This document shows positions 14,964-23,476 of a DNA stretch of 64,000 nucleotides, piece by piece. The notes beneath the pieces were generated by a model. That model ran no database searches. It was not told the DNA's origin and saw nothing but the letters and a program-made list of their open reading frames with translations. Made by a program: the position numbers and the translations under genes. The stretch comes from Nitrosopumilus zosterae (lineage in GTDB: Archaea > Thermoproteota > Nitrososphaeria > Nitrososphaerales > Nitrosopumilaceae): positions 1,180,760 through 1,244,759 of the forward strand of contig NZ_AP026695.1 in the NCBI RefSeq assembly GCF_025998175.1. Reading direction: 5' to 3'. The stretch's first letter is position 1. The number at the start of each line of letters is the position of its first letter.

Positions 14964-15164
14964 GATGTATAATTCTAGATTATTTGTTTGTGTTAAAAAA
15001 CTTACTAAAACTAGAGGTTTAGGAGAGATAAATGTGAAAAATGTTCCTCCAGAGGCACTAATCTGTATTGTTTTTAACCCATTCTGGAATTGAATACCAA
15101 GTAGATAATGGAGAGATGACACACAAGATCATAGATATAGAAATTGTGAGAAGTTTTTTCATAA

Positions 15165-16433
15165 TCATTGTAAGAATTTCATAAATACAAAAAACACTGC
15201 AAACCCACTCAGGAAAATAATCCCTGTAAAACTTAGAATTTTTAAAAAAATGGATGGTTGTTGTTCTTTCTCAAGATATTTTCCTGTAACTAATCTAAAA
15301 TTAAAAATTGCAATTATCGGGGCAATTACAAAAGACAGTACGGTTGCAAAATCAACCAATTCTTTGAGATTATTTCCAAATTGAAATATCACTACAAGTG
15401 AACCAACAGATATCACGACTAAGAAAAGCACATAAAATGTACGAAATTTTGTACGTATTGTATTCTCTTTTTTTGTAAAAATTAATTCCACCGTTCTCTG
15501 CAACGACCTTGAATATCCATCAAACACTGCAATGATTGTACCAAACATTACAGTAAATGCAGAAGATGCAATTATGATATAACTCCAGTCACCAATAGTT
15601 TCAGTGTATAGTGTTACAACTTTGTTTGCAAAATCAGAATTGTTGTTTGGCAGTTCCTCACCGGATCCGTAGAAAATAAAAGTTCCAAGAACAATAAACA
15701 TCACTGCAAGAATTCCAGTAATCAGATATGCTAATCGAAATTCAAGTAAAGTTTCTTTTAATTTTGGTTTATAGTTTGTTTGTTTCATTCTTTCTAATGT
15801 CCATAGACTATTCCAGCTTGAAAGATCTACTGCAGTAGGCATCCATCCCATCAATGCAAGTAAGAAGAAAATTCCAGCAACATCCCATAGTTCTTTTGGT
15901 TCAAATCCAGGTATTTGTTCTGTTGGACCATGATACAATGCAAAGAAGAATGCAGAAAGAGTAGATATGAGCAAAACAATTACAATCATTTTAATCAAAC
16001 TATCAAGAACATGGTATTTTCCAACGGCCAATATTCCAACACATACTGCAAATAAAATTACTACAGTCCATTCTCCAATAAAATCAACATCAAACAGATT
16101 CTCAAAAAATCCAGCGGTTACAAATCCTACAGCACCAGTAACAAAAAACATTGATGATATAGTCAGTAGAAAGTATAACAGCAAAGCAGGTTTACCAAGT
16201 TTCTTGTAGCCATCAATTATACTAGTTTGAGTGGAATTTGCATAACGAGAACCATATTCAAAGAAAGGATACTTCATTAACATCACCAATACAACAAATC
16301 CCAACATCATTAGGCCAAAATCAGCGCCAGCCCTTGTAGATTGCACCAAATGAGACACACCAATTGCAGTACATGCAAACAAAATTCCAGGACCCGCAGT
16401 CTTTGAAAAAGATGAAAATTTTCCACCCAACAT
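15165..16433 (-). CDS. NRAMP-related metal ion transporter with altered metal site
   Basis: The 422-residue membrane protein has about 11 hydrophobic segments with NRAMP-family order. The first reads GPGILFACTAIGVSHLVQST, where classical NRAMPs have DPGN, and the sixth has MGWMPTAVDLS where they have MPHN. Both metal-coordinating motifs are therefore altered, so Mn/Fe transport cannot be assumed; NRAMP-related Mg2+ carriers and other divergent members also lack the canonical site. The start is ATG 16433. Ferritin lies next in the same direction, about 200 bp away, making a metal link attractive but unproven. Confidence 0.8.
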   Translation of the reverse strand: MLGGKFSSFSKTAGPGILFACTAIGVSHLVQSTRAGADFGLMMLGFVVLVMLMKYPFFEYGSRYANSTQTSIIDGYKKLGKPALLLYFLLTISSMFFVTGAVGFVTAGFFENLFDVDFIGEWTVVILFAVCVGILAVGKYHVLDSLIKMIVIVLLISTLSAFFFALYHGPTEQIPGFEPKELWDVAGIFFLLALMGWMPTAVDLSSWNSLWTLERMKQTNYKPKLKETLLEFRLAYLITGILAVMFIVLGTFIFYGSGEELPNNNSDFANKVVTLYTETIGDWSYIIIASSAFTVMFGTIIAVFDGYSRSLQRTVELIFTKKENTIRTKFRTFYVLFLVVISVGSLVVIFQFGNNLKELVDFATVLSFVIAPIIAIFNFRLVTGKYLEKEQQPSIFLKILSFTGIIFLSGFAVFFVFMKFLQ

Positions 16434-16525
16434 AATCAATGATTGTAAAAGATGAATATAATTGAGAATCTAAAAAATGAACAACAAAAAATCAGAGTTA
16501 AATATAAGAAAGAATTAGTCCAGTC

Positions 16526-16825
16526 ATGTTGTTTGGAGTTTTCGCAGTTCACAGTCCTGAATCATGTCCCATGAATAACGAGTCAAGCAGAAAAATGTTC
16601 GTTCAAGTTCAGAAAAAAATAGAAGAAAACTCTGAGAAATTTAAAATATCAAAAATTATTGGGTTTTACATGTCAGTTTTGGAACATGAATGGATAATTA
16701 TTTTGGATGCGGACAATTCACATGATATTGAAAAGTTATGTATTGAAGTTGGTATTTCATCAGTTAGTACTGTAAAGATAGTTCCAATAAATGCATATTC
16801 AGACGCAATTAAAAAAATGCAATAA
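16526..16825 (+). CDS. Hypothetical alpha/beta protein (99 aa)
   Basis: MLFGVFAVHSPESCPMNNES, KIIGFYMSVLEHEWIIILDA and IEVGISSVSTVKIVPINAYS suggest a ferredoxin-like alpha/beta barrel of the type used by small dimeric proteins. The motif HSPESCPMNN near the start is distinctive and may bind a ligand or metal. It is divergent from the NRAMP-related gene. No function is assigned. Confidence 0.6.
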   Translation: MLFGVFAVHSPESCPMNNESSRKMFVQVQKKIEENSEKFKISKIIGFYMSVLEHEWIIILDADNSHDIEKLCIEVGISSVSTVKIVPINAYSDAIKKMQ

Positions 16826-16845
16826 TAAAAATTAAATTTAGAAAA

Positions 16846-17397
16846 TTATTTTTCAAATAAATAACAATCCATTGTATGATCATTAACCATTCCTACAGCC
16901 TGCATCAAAGCATAACAAATTGTCGGCCCAACAAACGTAAATCCATGCTTTTTCATATCCAAACTTATTTTCTTGGAAAGAGAAGTTGATGAGGGTAATT
17001 CGGATGATTTTTTAAAGCTATTTTTAATTGGCGTATGATTTACAAAACCCCACAGATAATTGTCAAAGGAGCCAAATTCTATCTGAATCTTGAGAAACTG
17101 TTTTGCATTATTAATGGCAGAATTAATTTTGAGTTTATTTCGTATTATGGACTCATCTCTGAGTAGTTTCTCGATGTGTTTTTTGTCATATCTTGAAACT
17201 TTGAGAGCATTAAAATCTGAAAACGCCTTTCTATAGCCATCCCTACGCTTGAGAATAGTAGTCCAAGATAGACCAGCTTGTGCTCCTTCCAATATCAGAA
17301 ACTCAAATAATTTCTGATCATCATGTTGGGGTTTTCCCCATTCCTTATCATGATAAGTAATATTGGGTTCATCTTTTGCCCATTCACATCTATTCAT
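16846..17397 (-). CDS. tag: DNA-3-methyladenine glycosylase I
   Basis: Tag removes 3-methyladenine from alkylated DNA in base excision repair. From ATG 17397 (183 aa), the family signatures are MNRCEWAKDEPNITYHDKEW at the N-terminus, LFEFLILEGAQAGLSWTTIL (about 32-51), then FVGPTICYALMQAVGMVNDH and DCYLFEK. The zinc-binding Cys and His near each end are conserved. Length is normal. It is a single gene. Confidence 0.94.
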   Translation of the reverse strand: MNRCEWAKDEPNITYHDKEWGKPQHDDQKLFEFLILEGAQAGLSWTTILKRRDGYRKAFSDFNALKVSRYDKKHIEKLLRDESIIRNKLKINSAINNAKQFLKIQIEFGSFDNYLWGFVNHTPIKNSFKKSSELPSSTSLSKKISLDMKKHGFTFVGPTICYALMQAVGMVNDHTMDCYLFEK

Positions 17398-17446
17398 AAT
17401 TTGAGTAAGAGTTAACACAAAATATTAGTTATTACATAAAATTTTT

Positions 17447-17872
17447 GTGAAACTAAATCAGCAATTACTCCAAATTAACAGGAGTTTCATAATTTGTTTT
17501 GTTGTTTCTGCATCACTTTCAGCAGTTGTATCTCAGTTGTTATCAGATTATGACAATTATCTAAACACCACAATCACCATAGTCATAGGATATATCATAT
17601 ACTTTGGAATTTTTTCTAGTTTGTTTTACTGGAACAACATTGAAAGGTATAGAGGAATGGAATCAAATTTAATTAAAAAAGAATTATTTGCATTAATCAC
17701 ATCATTTGGACTAGGCGAGATAATATATCTTGGAATAAGATGGCCAACACTATACTATTTCCTCGAACTAGGGATTGAACCGTATATAGCATCTGTTATT
17801 TCGGAAATAATTGCAACTGCATGTTATATGACATCAATCACAGTATTTCTTAGAAAGACCAAGACGTTTTAA
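17447..17872 (+). CDS. Four-helix membrane protein (141 aa)
   Basis: The frame starts at GTG 17447. Hydrophobic segments are SFIICFVVSASLSAVVSQLL, TITIVIGYIIYFGIFSSLFY, LFALITSFGLGEIIYLGI and SVISEIIATACYMTSITVFL, separated by short charged loops. It resembles small archaeal membrane proteins of unknown function. It is convergent with the CBS gene, with no gap between stops. Confidence 0.65.
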   Translation: MKLNQQLLQINRSFIICFVVSASLSAVVSQLLSDYDNYLNTTITIVIGYIIYFGIFSSLFYWNNIERYRGMESNLIKKELFALITSFGLGEIIYLGIRWPTLYYFLELGIEPYIASVISEIIATACYMTSITVFLRKTKTF

Positions 17873-18271
17873 TTATTTTGCCAGTTGTGTAACCAAATCA
17901 GTCGATGTAACTATACCAACTATTTTGCCGTTATCGGTAACTGCAAGTTTTCTAATTTTTTTACTCGTCATTCTTTCTGCAGCTGCAGACAAGGGTTCGT
18001 TATGATTAATTGTGATCAGTGGGGAAGACATTATTTTTTTAGCTGGAGTGTCAAGGGACAGACCATTTGCTGCAATTTTTGTTGCAAAATCTCTATCAGT
18101 TACAATTCCTACAGGATTGTCATTTTCTTTTACAAATATTGCACCAATTCCTCCTTGTTGCATCATTTTTGCAATTTGTTGTGCAGTGGTTGCAGAATTT
18201 ACCGTAATCATTGTTCTAGTCATAATATCTTGAACCGTGATGGAATTAGAATTGAAATCTTGTCTGCTCAT
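17873..18271 (-). CDS. CBS-domain pair protein (132 aa)
   Basis: It has two CBS domains, at about 12-70 and 75-132. Each shows the repeating pattern VQDIMTRTMITVNSATTAQQ / NPVGIVTDRDFATKIA and AKKIMSSPLITINHNEPLSA / KIVGIVTSTDLVTQLAK. CBS pairs bind adenosine nucleotides and act as energy sensors. There is no attached effector domain, so it probably acts on a partner or as a free sensor. Two longer CBS proteins lie within 3.5 kb. Confidence 0.9.
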   Translation of the reverse strand: MSRQDFNSNSITVQDIMTRTMITVNSATTAQQIAKMMQQGGIGAIFVKENDNPVGIVTDRDFATKIAANGLSLDTPAKKIMSSPLITINHNEPLSAAAERMTSKKIRKLAVTDNGKIVGIVTSTDLVTQLAK

Positions 18272-18384
18272 TACCGAATTACAACGTAATAATATTTAAG
18301 AAATTCATAAAGAGGACAGATTTATTTCAAATTTATTCAAAAGATACAATATTTTTACTCCAGACATCTTGATTCAGCAGGAGC

Positions 18385-18746
18385 ATGCAATTCACCGAAG
18401 GATTTGCAAAGGCATCATAAGTGAGACTAAATGCATTTGAGTCTACATTAAATAAATTGGAAATTGAGAGTGAAAGTATCATTTATCCTGATATTGATCA
18501 CCCCTTTGTCCAAGTCTGCAAAGATGTCAAGTATAGATCAATGAATTGAAGGAGTTCCTCAGTATAGGCAATAAGACTCTCATAGTATTACCAAAGCATA
18601 CAACAGTTTCAGATGCGGTCATGAACATGAGATGTAAAAGATGTAATAGAATCTAAACTGTTTTCAGATATTGCATGATAAATGAAAGAGGATCCAAAAT
18701 AGTTACACAAACAAGGCAGTCAATATCAAAACTTAGGGAAAAATAA
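18385..18746 (+). pseudogene. Degraded gene (stops and a frameshift)
   Basis: Protein-like sequence runs across 360 bp but is interrupted. MQFTEGFAKAS ends at TAA 18418-18420; the same frame continues through LNAFESTLNKLEIESESIIY and HPFVQVCKDVKYRS. Near 18540 the frame shifts by one to NELKEFLSIGNKTLIVLPKH and VMNMRCKRCNRI. It then hits TAA 18654-18656 and reads on to INERGSKIVTQTRQSISKLR before TAA 18744-18746. I do not recognise the parent family. The surrounding 18272-18384 shows nothing else. Confidence 0.45.
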
Positions 18747-18766
18747 TTTACAAACTAATCATAATT

Positions 18767-19294
18767 CTAGATTTTAGAAAGTATTTTTTTCTTTTTTTCC
18801 AGAAATTCTTTTTTGGTGATGATACCTGCTTTTTGTAAATCTCCCAATTTTTCCAATAATTCCAGTTCATCAACAGAGGACGATTTTATATTCTTTCCCG
18901 CATTTATTCCGCTCTTGATTCCAGATGTTGTGCCTTTTTTTAATTTTGAACCTAAAATACCACCTTTGTAGGACAGTTTTTCACTAATTTCAAATCCTTT
19001 TTTCTTTGCCTGTTTGAAAATTTCTTCAGATTTTTGTTTAGTAACATCGTCTACAAATTTGTGTTTTTTTGCTATCTTACCAAATTCTCTGGTTTTTTTA
19101 TGAGCAAAGCGTGCTTGTGTTTTTAGATCTTTGAGAATTTCATCTTTAGTTTTACGCTTGAAACGTCTTGTATATTCTTCAATGACCAATACAGGAAAAG
19201 GGCTATACTCTACATCTAGATAATATTTGATTATATCATCATCAGGTAGTGTCTTTAGAAATTCTTTAATGGATTTTTCTGATTTTATTTCCAT
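18767..19294 (-). CDS. SHOCT-domain protein (175 aa)
   Basis: The C-terminal ~30 residues (ELLEKLGDLQKAGIITKKEF) match the short SHOCT helix pair often found at the ends of small bacterial and archaeal proteins and thought to aid oligomerisation. The N-terminal half is helical and basic (EYTRRFKRKTKDEILKDLKT). A Gly/Lys/Ser-rich segment (KGGILGSKLKKGTTSGIKSG) joins the two. No catalytic residues are seen. Confidence 0.65.
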   Translation of the reverse strand: MEIKSEKSIKEFLKTLPDDDIIKYYLDVEYSPFPVLVIEEYTRRFKRKTKDEILKDLKTQARFAHKKTREFGKIAKKHKFVDDVTKQKSEEIFKQAKKKGFEISEKLSYKGGILGSKLKKGTTSGIKSGINAGKNIKSSSVDELELLEKLGDLQKAGIITKKEFLEKKKKILSKI

Positions 19295-19332
19295 GACATT
19301 ATATCAACACATCATCATAAAAGGATTCAAGG

Positions 19333-19752
19333 TTATTTTTCAATTGCGTGCTGGTCTAAAACCCCAATACAGTCATTTAGAACAGCATTATCAGATATTG
19401 CTTCAGTCTCCGGTAGATGGAATTCCTGACTCAGTTGTTGATCATATTCTATGAGATCATTTCTGTATGTGTGACATGCAGAACGCAGTAATCGCCAAAA
19501 GTAGTAACCTTTATTCATTTCAACCCTCATTTGTTCTGATTCAAGTTTTAGAATTTGAGAAAGGTGTTCATAGTCTTCTTTGTAACTATCAAATTTTCCC
19601 TTAACAATTTTAGGAAGTTCATCATACCAATCTCTGCCTTCGTTTGTTCTTTGAACATTTTGAATTTTTTGTAATTGGTAGGAAACAGAATCATCCAACA
19701 TATTTAGAACATCACTTGTTTCAAGTAGTTTCAGTAATTCTGGATTTATCAT
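19333..19752 (-). CDS. Hypothetical helical protein (139 aa)
   Basis: The product appears all-helical: INPELLKLLETSDVLNMLDD, LPKIVKGKFDSYKEDYEHLS, LESEQMRVEMNKGYYFWRLL, then RNDLIEYDQQLSQEFHLPE. No motifs, Cys clusters or membrane segments are seen. Start ATG 19752 is preceded by AT-rich sequence. It is probably specific to this lineage. Confidence 0.6.
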   Translation of the reverse strand: MINPELLKLLETSDVLNMLDDSVSYQLQKIQNVQRTNEGRDWYDELPKIVKGKFDSYKEDYEHLSQILKLESEQMRVEMNKGYYFWRLLRSACHTYRNDLIEYDQQLSQEFHLPETEAISDNAVLNDCIGVLDQHAIEK

Positions 19753-19820
19753 AGAATTTCTCCAATAGATACAAAATTAAGCGTTTGGGAGATACATTTT
19801 GATTGGAGAGAAATTATTCA

Positions 19821-20666
19821 TCATAACAAAAAGGCCAAAGCCCTAACAATGTCTGTTTTGCTGATGATCCCAATAATATTTCTGTGTACAGATAGGACTG
19901 CCACACCATTGATATTTTTCTCTAAAATCAATTTTGCTGCTTTGGTCAAATCATCATCATAATTTACAGAAACAATATTTTTGGTCATAATTTCATTAAT
20001 TTGTGTGCTGCCCCCAAATCCAGACTCAGAAATGAAACCTTTTCTGGGAAATATTACAGATATTAGAGGATCAGTATTATCAAGCACATCTTCTTTATCA
20101 CCTAAAGTCAATGCCAAATTGAATAAATCTCTAAATGTCACAATTCCAACAGGAGTTTCTTCATGATCACGAAGGATCACTCTGGAGATTTTTTCATCAA
20201 CCATTTTCAGTACTACTTTGTACAATGGAGTATCATAGTATTGCCATGCATAATAAGGAGACATGTACTCACCAACAATTTTTTGTGAATCTAATTTAGT
20301 AAAATACCTAACAAGATCAGTCTTTGTCAAAATTCCAACAACCTCATCATTACTAGTAACAACCAAAGAACCAATTTCATTTGTCATCATTAATTGAGCA
20401 CACTTATCCATTCCTGTTTTTTCATCAACACTGATTATTTTTTTGATAATTTCTGATAAGGGGATCTCATCAAGTTTTCGTTCAGTAGTATCAGTTAAAA
20501 GAAAAATCCCCAAATCCTTTTCAGATATCAAACCAATGATTTTACCATTTTGAGTTACTAACAATCTACTTTTCTTTTCATCGATTATTTTTTTTAAAAC
20601 ATCTGCCAAATTAGATTCATACTTTATAGTTCTAGGAGTATTCATGAAATCTTTTGCGTATTTCAA
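19821..20666 (-). CDS. Four-CBS-domain protein (281 aa)
   Basis: Four CBS repeats span the protein (~5-60, 70-125, 130-195, 220-280), each with a GI(I/L/V)(S/T)xxD(L/I) ending, for example GKIIGLISEKDLGIF, DEVVGILTKTDLVRYF, ETPVGIVTFRDLFNLA and RNIIGIISKTDIVRAL. It likely binds AMP, ATP or S-adenosyl compounds. TTG 20666 is chosen because it lies ~26 bp from the palindromic TATA region at 20685-20700, fitting a leaderless transcript; ATG 20645 is the alternative. It resembles its neighbour at 20731 and may be its duplicate. Confidence 0.9.
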   Translation of the reverse strand: MKYAKDFMNTPRTIKYESNLADVLKKIIDEKKSRLLVTQNGKIIGLISEKDLGIFLLTDTTERKLDEIPLSEIIKKIISVDEKTGMDKCAQLMMTNEIGSLVVTSNDEVVGILTKTDLVRYFTKLDSQKIVGEYMSPYYAWQYYDTPLYKVVLKMVDEKISRVILRDHEETPVGIVTFRDLFNLALTLGDKEDVLDNTDPLISVIFPRKGFISESGFGGSTQINEIMTKNIVSVNYDDDLTKAAKLILEKNINGVAVLSVHRNIIGIISKTDIVRALAFLL

Positions 20667-20684
20667 CGATTAGAAAAAATATTC

Positions 20685-20700
20685 GAGTTATAAATAACTC
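20685..20700. promoter_or_regulatory. Perfect 7-2-7 inverted repeat covering the TATA box
   Basis: GAGTTAT-AA-ATAACTC is a perfect inverted repeat whose centre contains TTATAAATAA, a good TATA box. It is placed 19-34 bp upstream of the TTG start of the CBS gene. A protein bound here would block TBP, so it is a candidate operator. Confidence 0.5.
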
Positions 20701-20730
20701 TAGTTAATTACCACATATGAAAATCAAACT

Positions 20731-21624
20731 CTAAAAGTTGGGGTTTCCTTTTGACGCTAGGATATTTACAATATCGGTTTTTGTAATTATACCAACCATC
20801 TTTTTACCACGAATTACTGGCAGACCACTAATTCCATGTCTTATCATGATAATAGCTGCAGTATACACCACATCATCTGCAGAAACAAAGAAAGGATTTT
20901 TGGTCATAATGTCTTTTGCAGAAAATGTTAGCAAGTAACTAAGTTTGTTTACGTTAAGTTCATTGAGATGGGCATTCCAGAATATTTCAGATCTTTCCTC
21001 AGGATCTGTAAACTCGTTGTGTAAATCAAAAGTCTTTGCAGGTATAAAATCGCGATATGTGATAATTCCTACAGGAATTTTGTTGTTTGTCACTATTACT
21101 CTATGAATTTGGTTGTTTAACAGAACGCTTTCAACTTCAAAAATGGAATCATTAGGGGATACGGTGATTACTTTTTTGGTCATGATTTTTGATATTGGTA
21201 GTGATGCAGTACTTTGAATTAAAAATGTAGATACAAGATCAGTTTTTGTTACCACTCCAACTAGTTTACCTTTAGAAGTTTTAATTATAATTGAACTTAT
21301 TCCATGTTTTTGCATAAGTTTTGCGCAATCATAAATTGACGCTTCAGGTTGTAGGGTAATCAAATCTTTTGTCATTATATCACGAATTAGAATTTTTGAA
21401 ACTGGTTTTTGATTGAAAACAGAAACACTTCTTGAAAGGTCTTTCTCAGTAATGATTCCAACGGGTTTTTGATTTAATTCAACCACAAGCCTTCCAATTT
21501 TATATCGAAGGAAAATATCTCGTGCATCAAGAATGCTAGTATTAGGAGAAATTGAAATTGGTTGTTTAATGATAGATGCCAAGTGTACAGGAATATTTAC
21601 AAGAACTTTTGGTTGCCTCTTCAT
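20731..21624 (-). CDS. Four-CBS-domain protein (297 aa)
   Basis: Four CBS repeats are visible: IIKQPISISPNTSILDARDI / KPVGIITEKDLSRSV, IMTKDLITLQPEASIYDCAK / KLVGVVTKTDLVSTF, IMTKKVITVSPNDSIFEVES / IPVGIITYRDFIPAK, IMTKNPFFVSADDVVYTAAI / KMVGIITKTDIVNIL. Start is ATG 21624; an in-frame TTG is at 21627. Tandem four-CBS sensors with no effector domain are common in ammonia-oxidising archaea. It is in the same orientation as the preceding CBS gene, but a promoter lies between them. Confidence 0.9.
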   Translation of the reverse strand: MKRQPKVLVNIPVHLASIIKQPISISPNTSILDARDIFLRYKIGRLVVELNQKPVGIITEKDLSRSVSVFNQKPVSKILIRDIMTKDLITLQPEASIYDCAKLMQKHGISSIIIKTSKGKLVGVVTKTDLVSTFLIQSTASLPISKIMTKKVITVSPNDSIFEVESVLLNNQIHRVIVTNNKIPVGIITYRDFIPAKTFDLHNEFTDPEERSEIFWNAHLNELNVNKLSYLLTFSAKDIMTKNPFFVSADDVVYTAAIIMIRHGISGLPVIRGKKMVGIITKTDIVNILASKGNPNF

Positions 21625-21722
21625 CAAAAATGAACATTTATTTTTGTTATATCAATTAGTAATAAAATATCAAAGATGAGAATGGGAATGCTATTTAATT
21701 ATGAATTAGATTTGGTGAAAAT

Positions 21723-22079
21723 ATGAATTCAGAAGAGGATTTAGATCAACAAAGATGCCATAAAATATTAGAATTACCTGAAATAAGATTTGCAGGGTTC
21801 TTAGACTATATGGGAAATCTAATAGTAGGAGATTTCAAATCAGGAATAATTCCGCTCAAAAATGAAAATGAGCGAAAAAAAATGTTTATGGAGGCAGTTC
21901 TTAGAATTAGAACTAGACAAGAATTTGACGAGAATTTAGGTCAGGTAGAATATGCTGCAGCTAGAAGGAAGAATGTAGTTACAATGACTATCCCTCTTGA
22001 AAAAAAAATATTGTTCATTGCAGCAGAGTCTAATGCAGATATTGATAAGACTGCAAGGAAAATTATAGACATATTATAA
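21723..22079 (+). CDS. DUF6659-like small alpha/beta protein (118 aa)
   Basis: It resembles the N-terminal domain of the protein at 7605: IRFAGFLDYMGNLIVGDFKS, then an FMEAVLRIRTRQEFDENLGQ helix, VEYAAARRKNVVTMTIPLEK and a closing helix. The YAAARRKNV element and sheet order suggest a roadblock-like fold. Paralogues are plentiful in Thaumarchaeota. No tail is present here. Function unknown. Confidence 0.72.
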   Translation: MNSEEDLDQQRCHKILELPEIRFAGFLDYMGNLIVGDFKSGIIPLKNENERKKMFMEAVLRIRTRQEFDENLGQVEYAAARRKNVVTMTIPLEKKILFIAAESNADIDKTARKIIDIL

Positions 22080-22180
22080 CAAAAAGAACTTTTAAAAATT
22101 TTAATTCACAATTTCTTTTATTCTCACATTTGAAAATTTAGGCGTGACTTTTAATCAGAAGATTTGTAAAAATCAATAAC

Positions 22181-22903
22181 TTGAAAATTACAAAACCAGA
22201 TACTAATGAAAACACATTGATTGTAGGATTTCCTAGTAATGGACTTGTAGGCACTTTTTCAATATCATATCTTATTCATTACCTAAAGATGAACCAAATT
22301 GAAGAGATCGAAGTACCAGAACTGCCATCAACATTATTTGTAGAAGGGGGAGAAATACTTGGTCCGATCAGAGCATATAGTAAGAAAAATATTTTTGTGA
22401 TAATTTCGGATGTTCCATTTAATCAATATTTAGCAGAGAGATTTGCACTTGCAGTTCATGAATTTTGTAAGAAGTACGTAATTAAAAAAATCATAATGAT
22501 TAGCGGTATGGAAACGATAAATCAACAAAACGACACATCCAAAATTTATGGCTTAGCATCACATCCATCATTAGAGAACATACTTTACAACAACAAAATT
22601 ATGAAATTTTTAGATGGTTCAATCTTTGGAACAGATGCTGCGATAATCTCAGTGTTTAGAAAAACAAAGATTCCAGTACTTGTTTTGTATGCAGAGTGCC
22701 ATCCGTTCTTTCCAGATCCCGAAGCATCAATTATTGCAATAGTTACACTTGCGAAAATTTTAGATATTCAAGTAGATACAAAAGATATTCAATCTAGAAT
22801 AGACAAATTACGTATACAGCACAGAAATCTAATGGAACAGACAATTCGTGCATTGCAGGAACAGCAAGAAAAACAGACAAGGGCACCACAAATCTACAGG
22901 TAA
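22181..22903 (+). CDS. PAC2-family protein (proteasome assembly chaperone-like)
   Basis: The 240-residue protein starts at TTG 22181 (KITKPDTNENTLIVGFPSNG). It shows the PAC2 pattern: GFPSNGLVGTFSISYLI, PELPSTLFVEGGEILGPIRA, VIISDVPFN, IIMISGMETIN and LVLYAECHPFFPDPEASIIA. Archaeal PAC2 proteins are homologues of eukaryotic proteasome assembly chaperones; their role in archaea is less clear. The last 40 residues are a coiled coil. The Hsp20 gene follows 4 bp later, which fits a protein quality-control operon. Confidence 0.88.
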   Translation: MKITKPDTNENTLIVGFPSNGLVGTFSISYLIHYLKMNQIEEIEVPELPSTLFVEGGEILGPIRAYSKKNIFVIISDVPFNQYLAERFALAVHEFCKKYVIKKIIMISGMETINQQNDTSKIYGLASHPSLENILYNNKIMKFLDGSIFGTDAAIISVFRKTKIPVLVLYAECHPFFPDPEASIIAIVTLAKILDIQVDTKDIQSRIDKLRIQHRNLMEQTIRALQEQQEKQTRAPQIYR

Positions 22904-22907
22904 TAAA

Positions 22908-23291
22908 ATGAAAAGAAATGATGATGAATTTAAAATAACACTTTCAACAGTGAATTCAATATTTGATGATGTTGAACATAAAATTCTCTCACCACTTTCA
23001 TGTCTAAGAGAGTTTGACAATCATTGGATGCTAGAGTTTGATTTACCGCTTGTAAATAAAAAAGATATCAAAGTTACTTTTGATGGAAATTACATTAATG
23101 TAGAAGCTAAACTCAAGGAAAAATATTCTGAAGAAAAATTAGGCAGGATTACAAAGTTCGAATATTTTAAAAAATCAATTTTGTTACCGGGAAGAATTGA
23201 TTCCAAGAAAACAATTGCAAAATTTCAAAAAGGCAGACTGGAAATAAAAATTTCAAAAAAGGTTGTAGGAAATACCATTAAAATCAACTAG
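22908..23291 (+). CDS. Small heat-shock protein, Hsp20/alpha-crystallin family
   Basis: From ATG 22908 (127 aa), the alpha-crystallin domain covers ~33-125: WMLEFDLPLVNKKDIKVTFD, YINVEAKLKEKY, FEYFKKSILLPGRIDSKKTI and KGRLEIKISKK. The C-terminal anchoring I-x-I/V motif is represented by IKIN at the very end. It holds unfolding proteins in an ATP-independent way. It follows the PAC2 gene closely, suggesting co-expression. Confidence 0.88.
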   Translation: MKRNDDEFKITLSTVNSIFDDVEHKILSPLSCLREFDNHWMLEFDLPLVNKKDIKVTFDGNYINVEAKLKEKYSEEKLGRITKFEYFKKSILLPGRIDSKKTIAKFQKGRLEIKISKKVVGNTIKIN

Positions 23292-23476
23292 AAGGTAATT
23301 TTCAAGATACAATAGTCATTTCACAGCCATATTTTCTACGTTTATCCCTAACTTTGGGTCGGAATTGGATTCAATGTGGCCAGATTTTTTCACATTACTG
23401 ATGAAAGGTTGTTGAAACACCACATATGTGAAATAAGCTTCCAGGTATGAGATATTCTTTAAAAATAGAAAAATAA

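Noticed and set aside
23318-23460. Open minus-strand frame with protein-like sequence between the Hsp20 and DUF5654 genes
   Set aside because: The readable stretch (VVFQQPFISNVKKSGHIES and onward) has no good start codon and overlaps other frames of similar length; it may be a remnant, but evidence is too thin.
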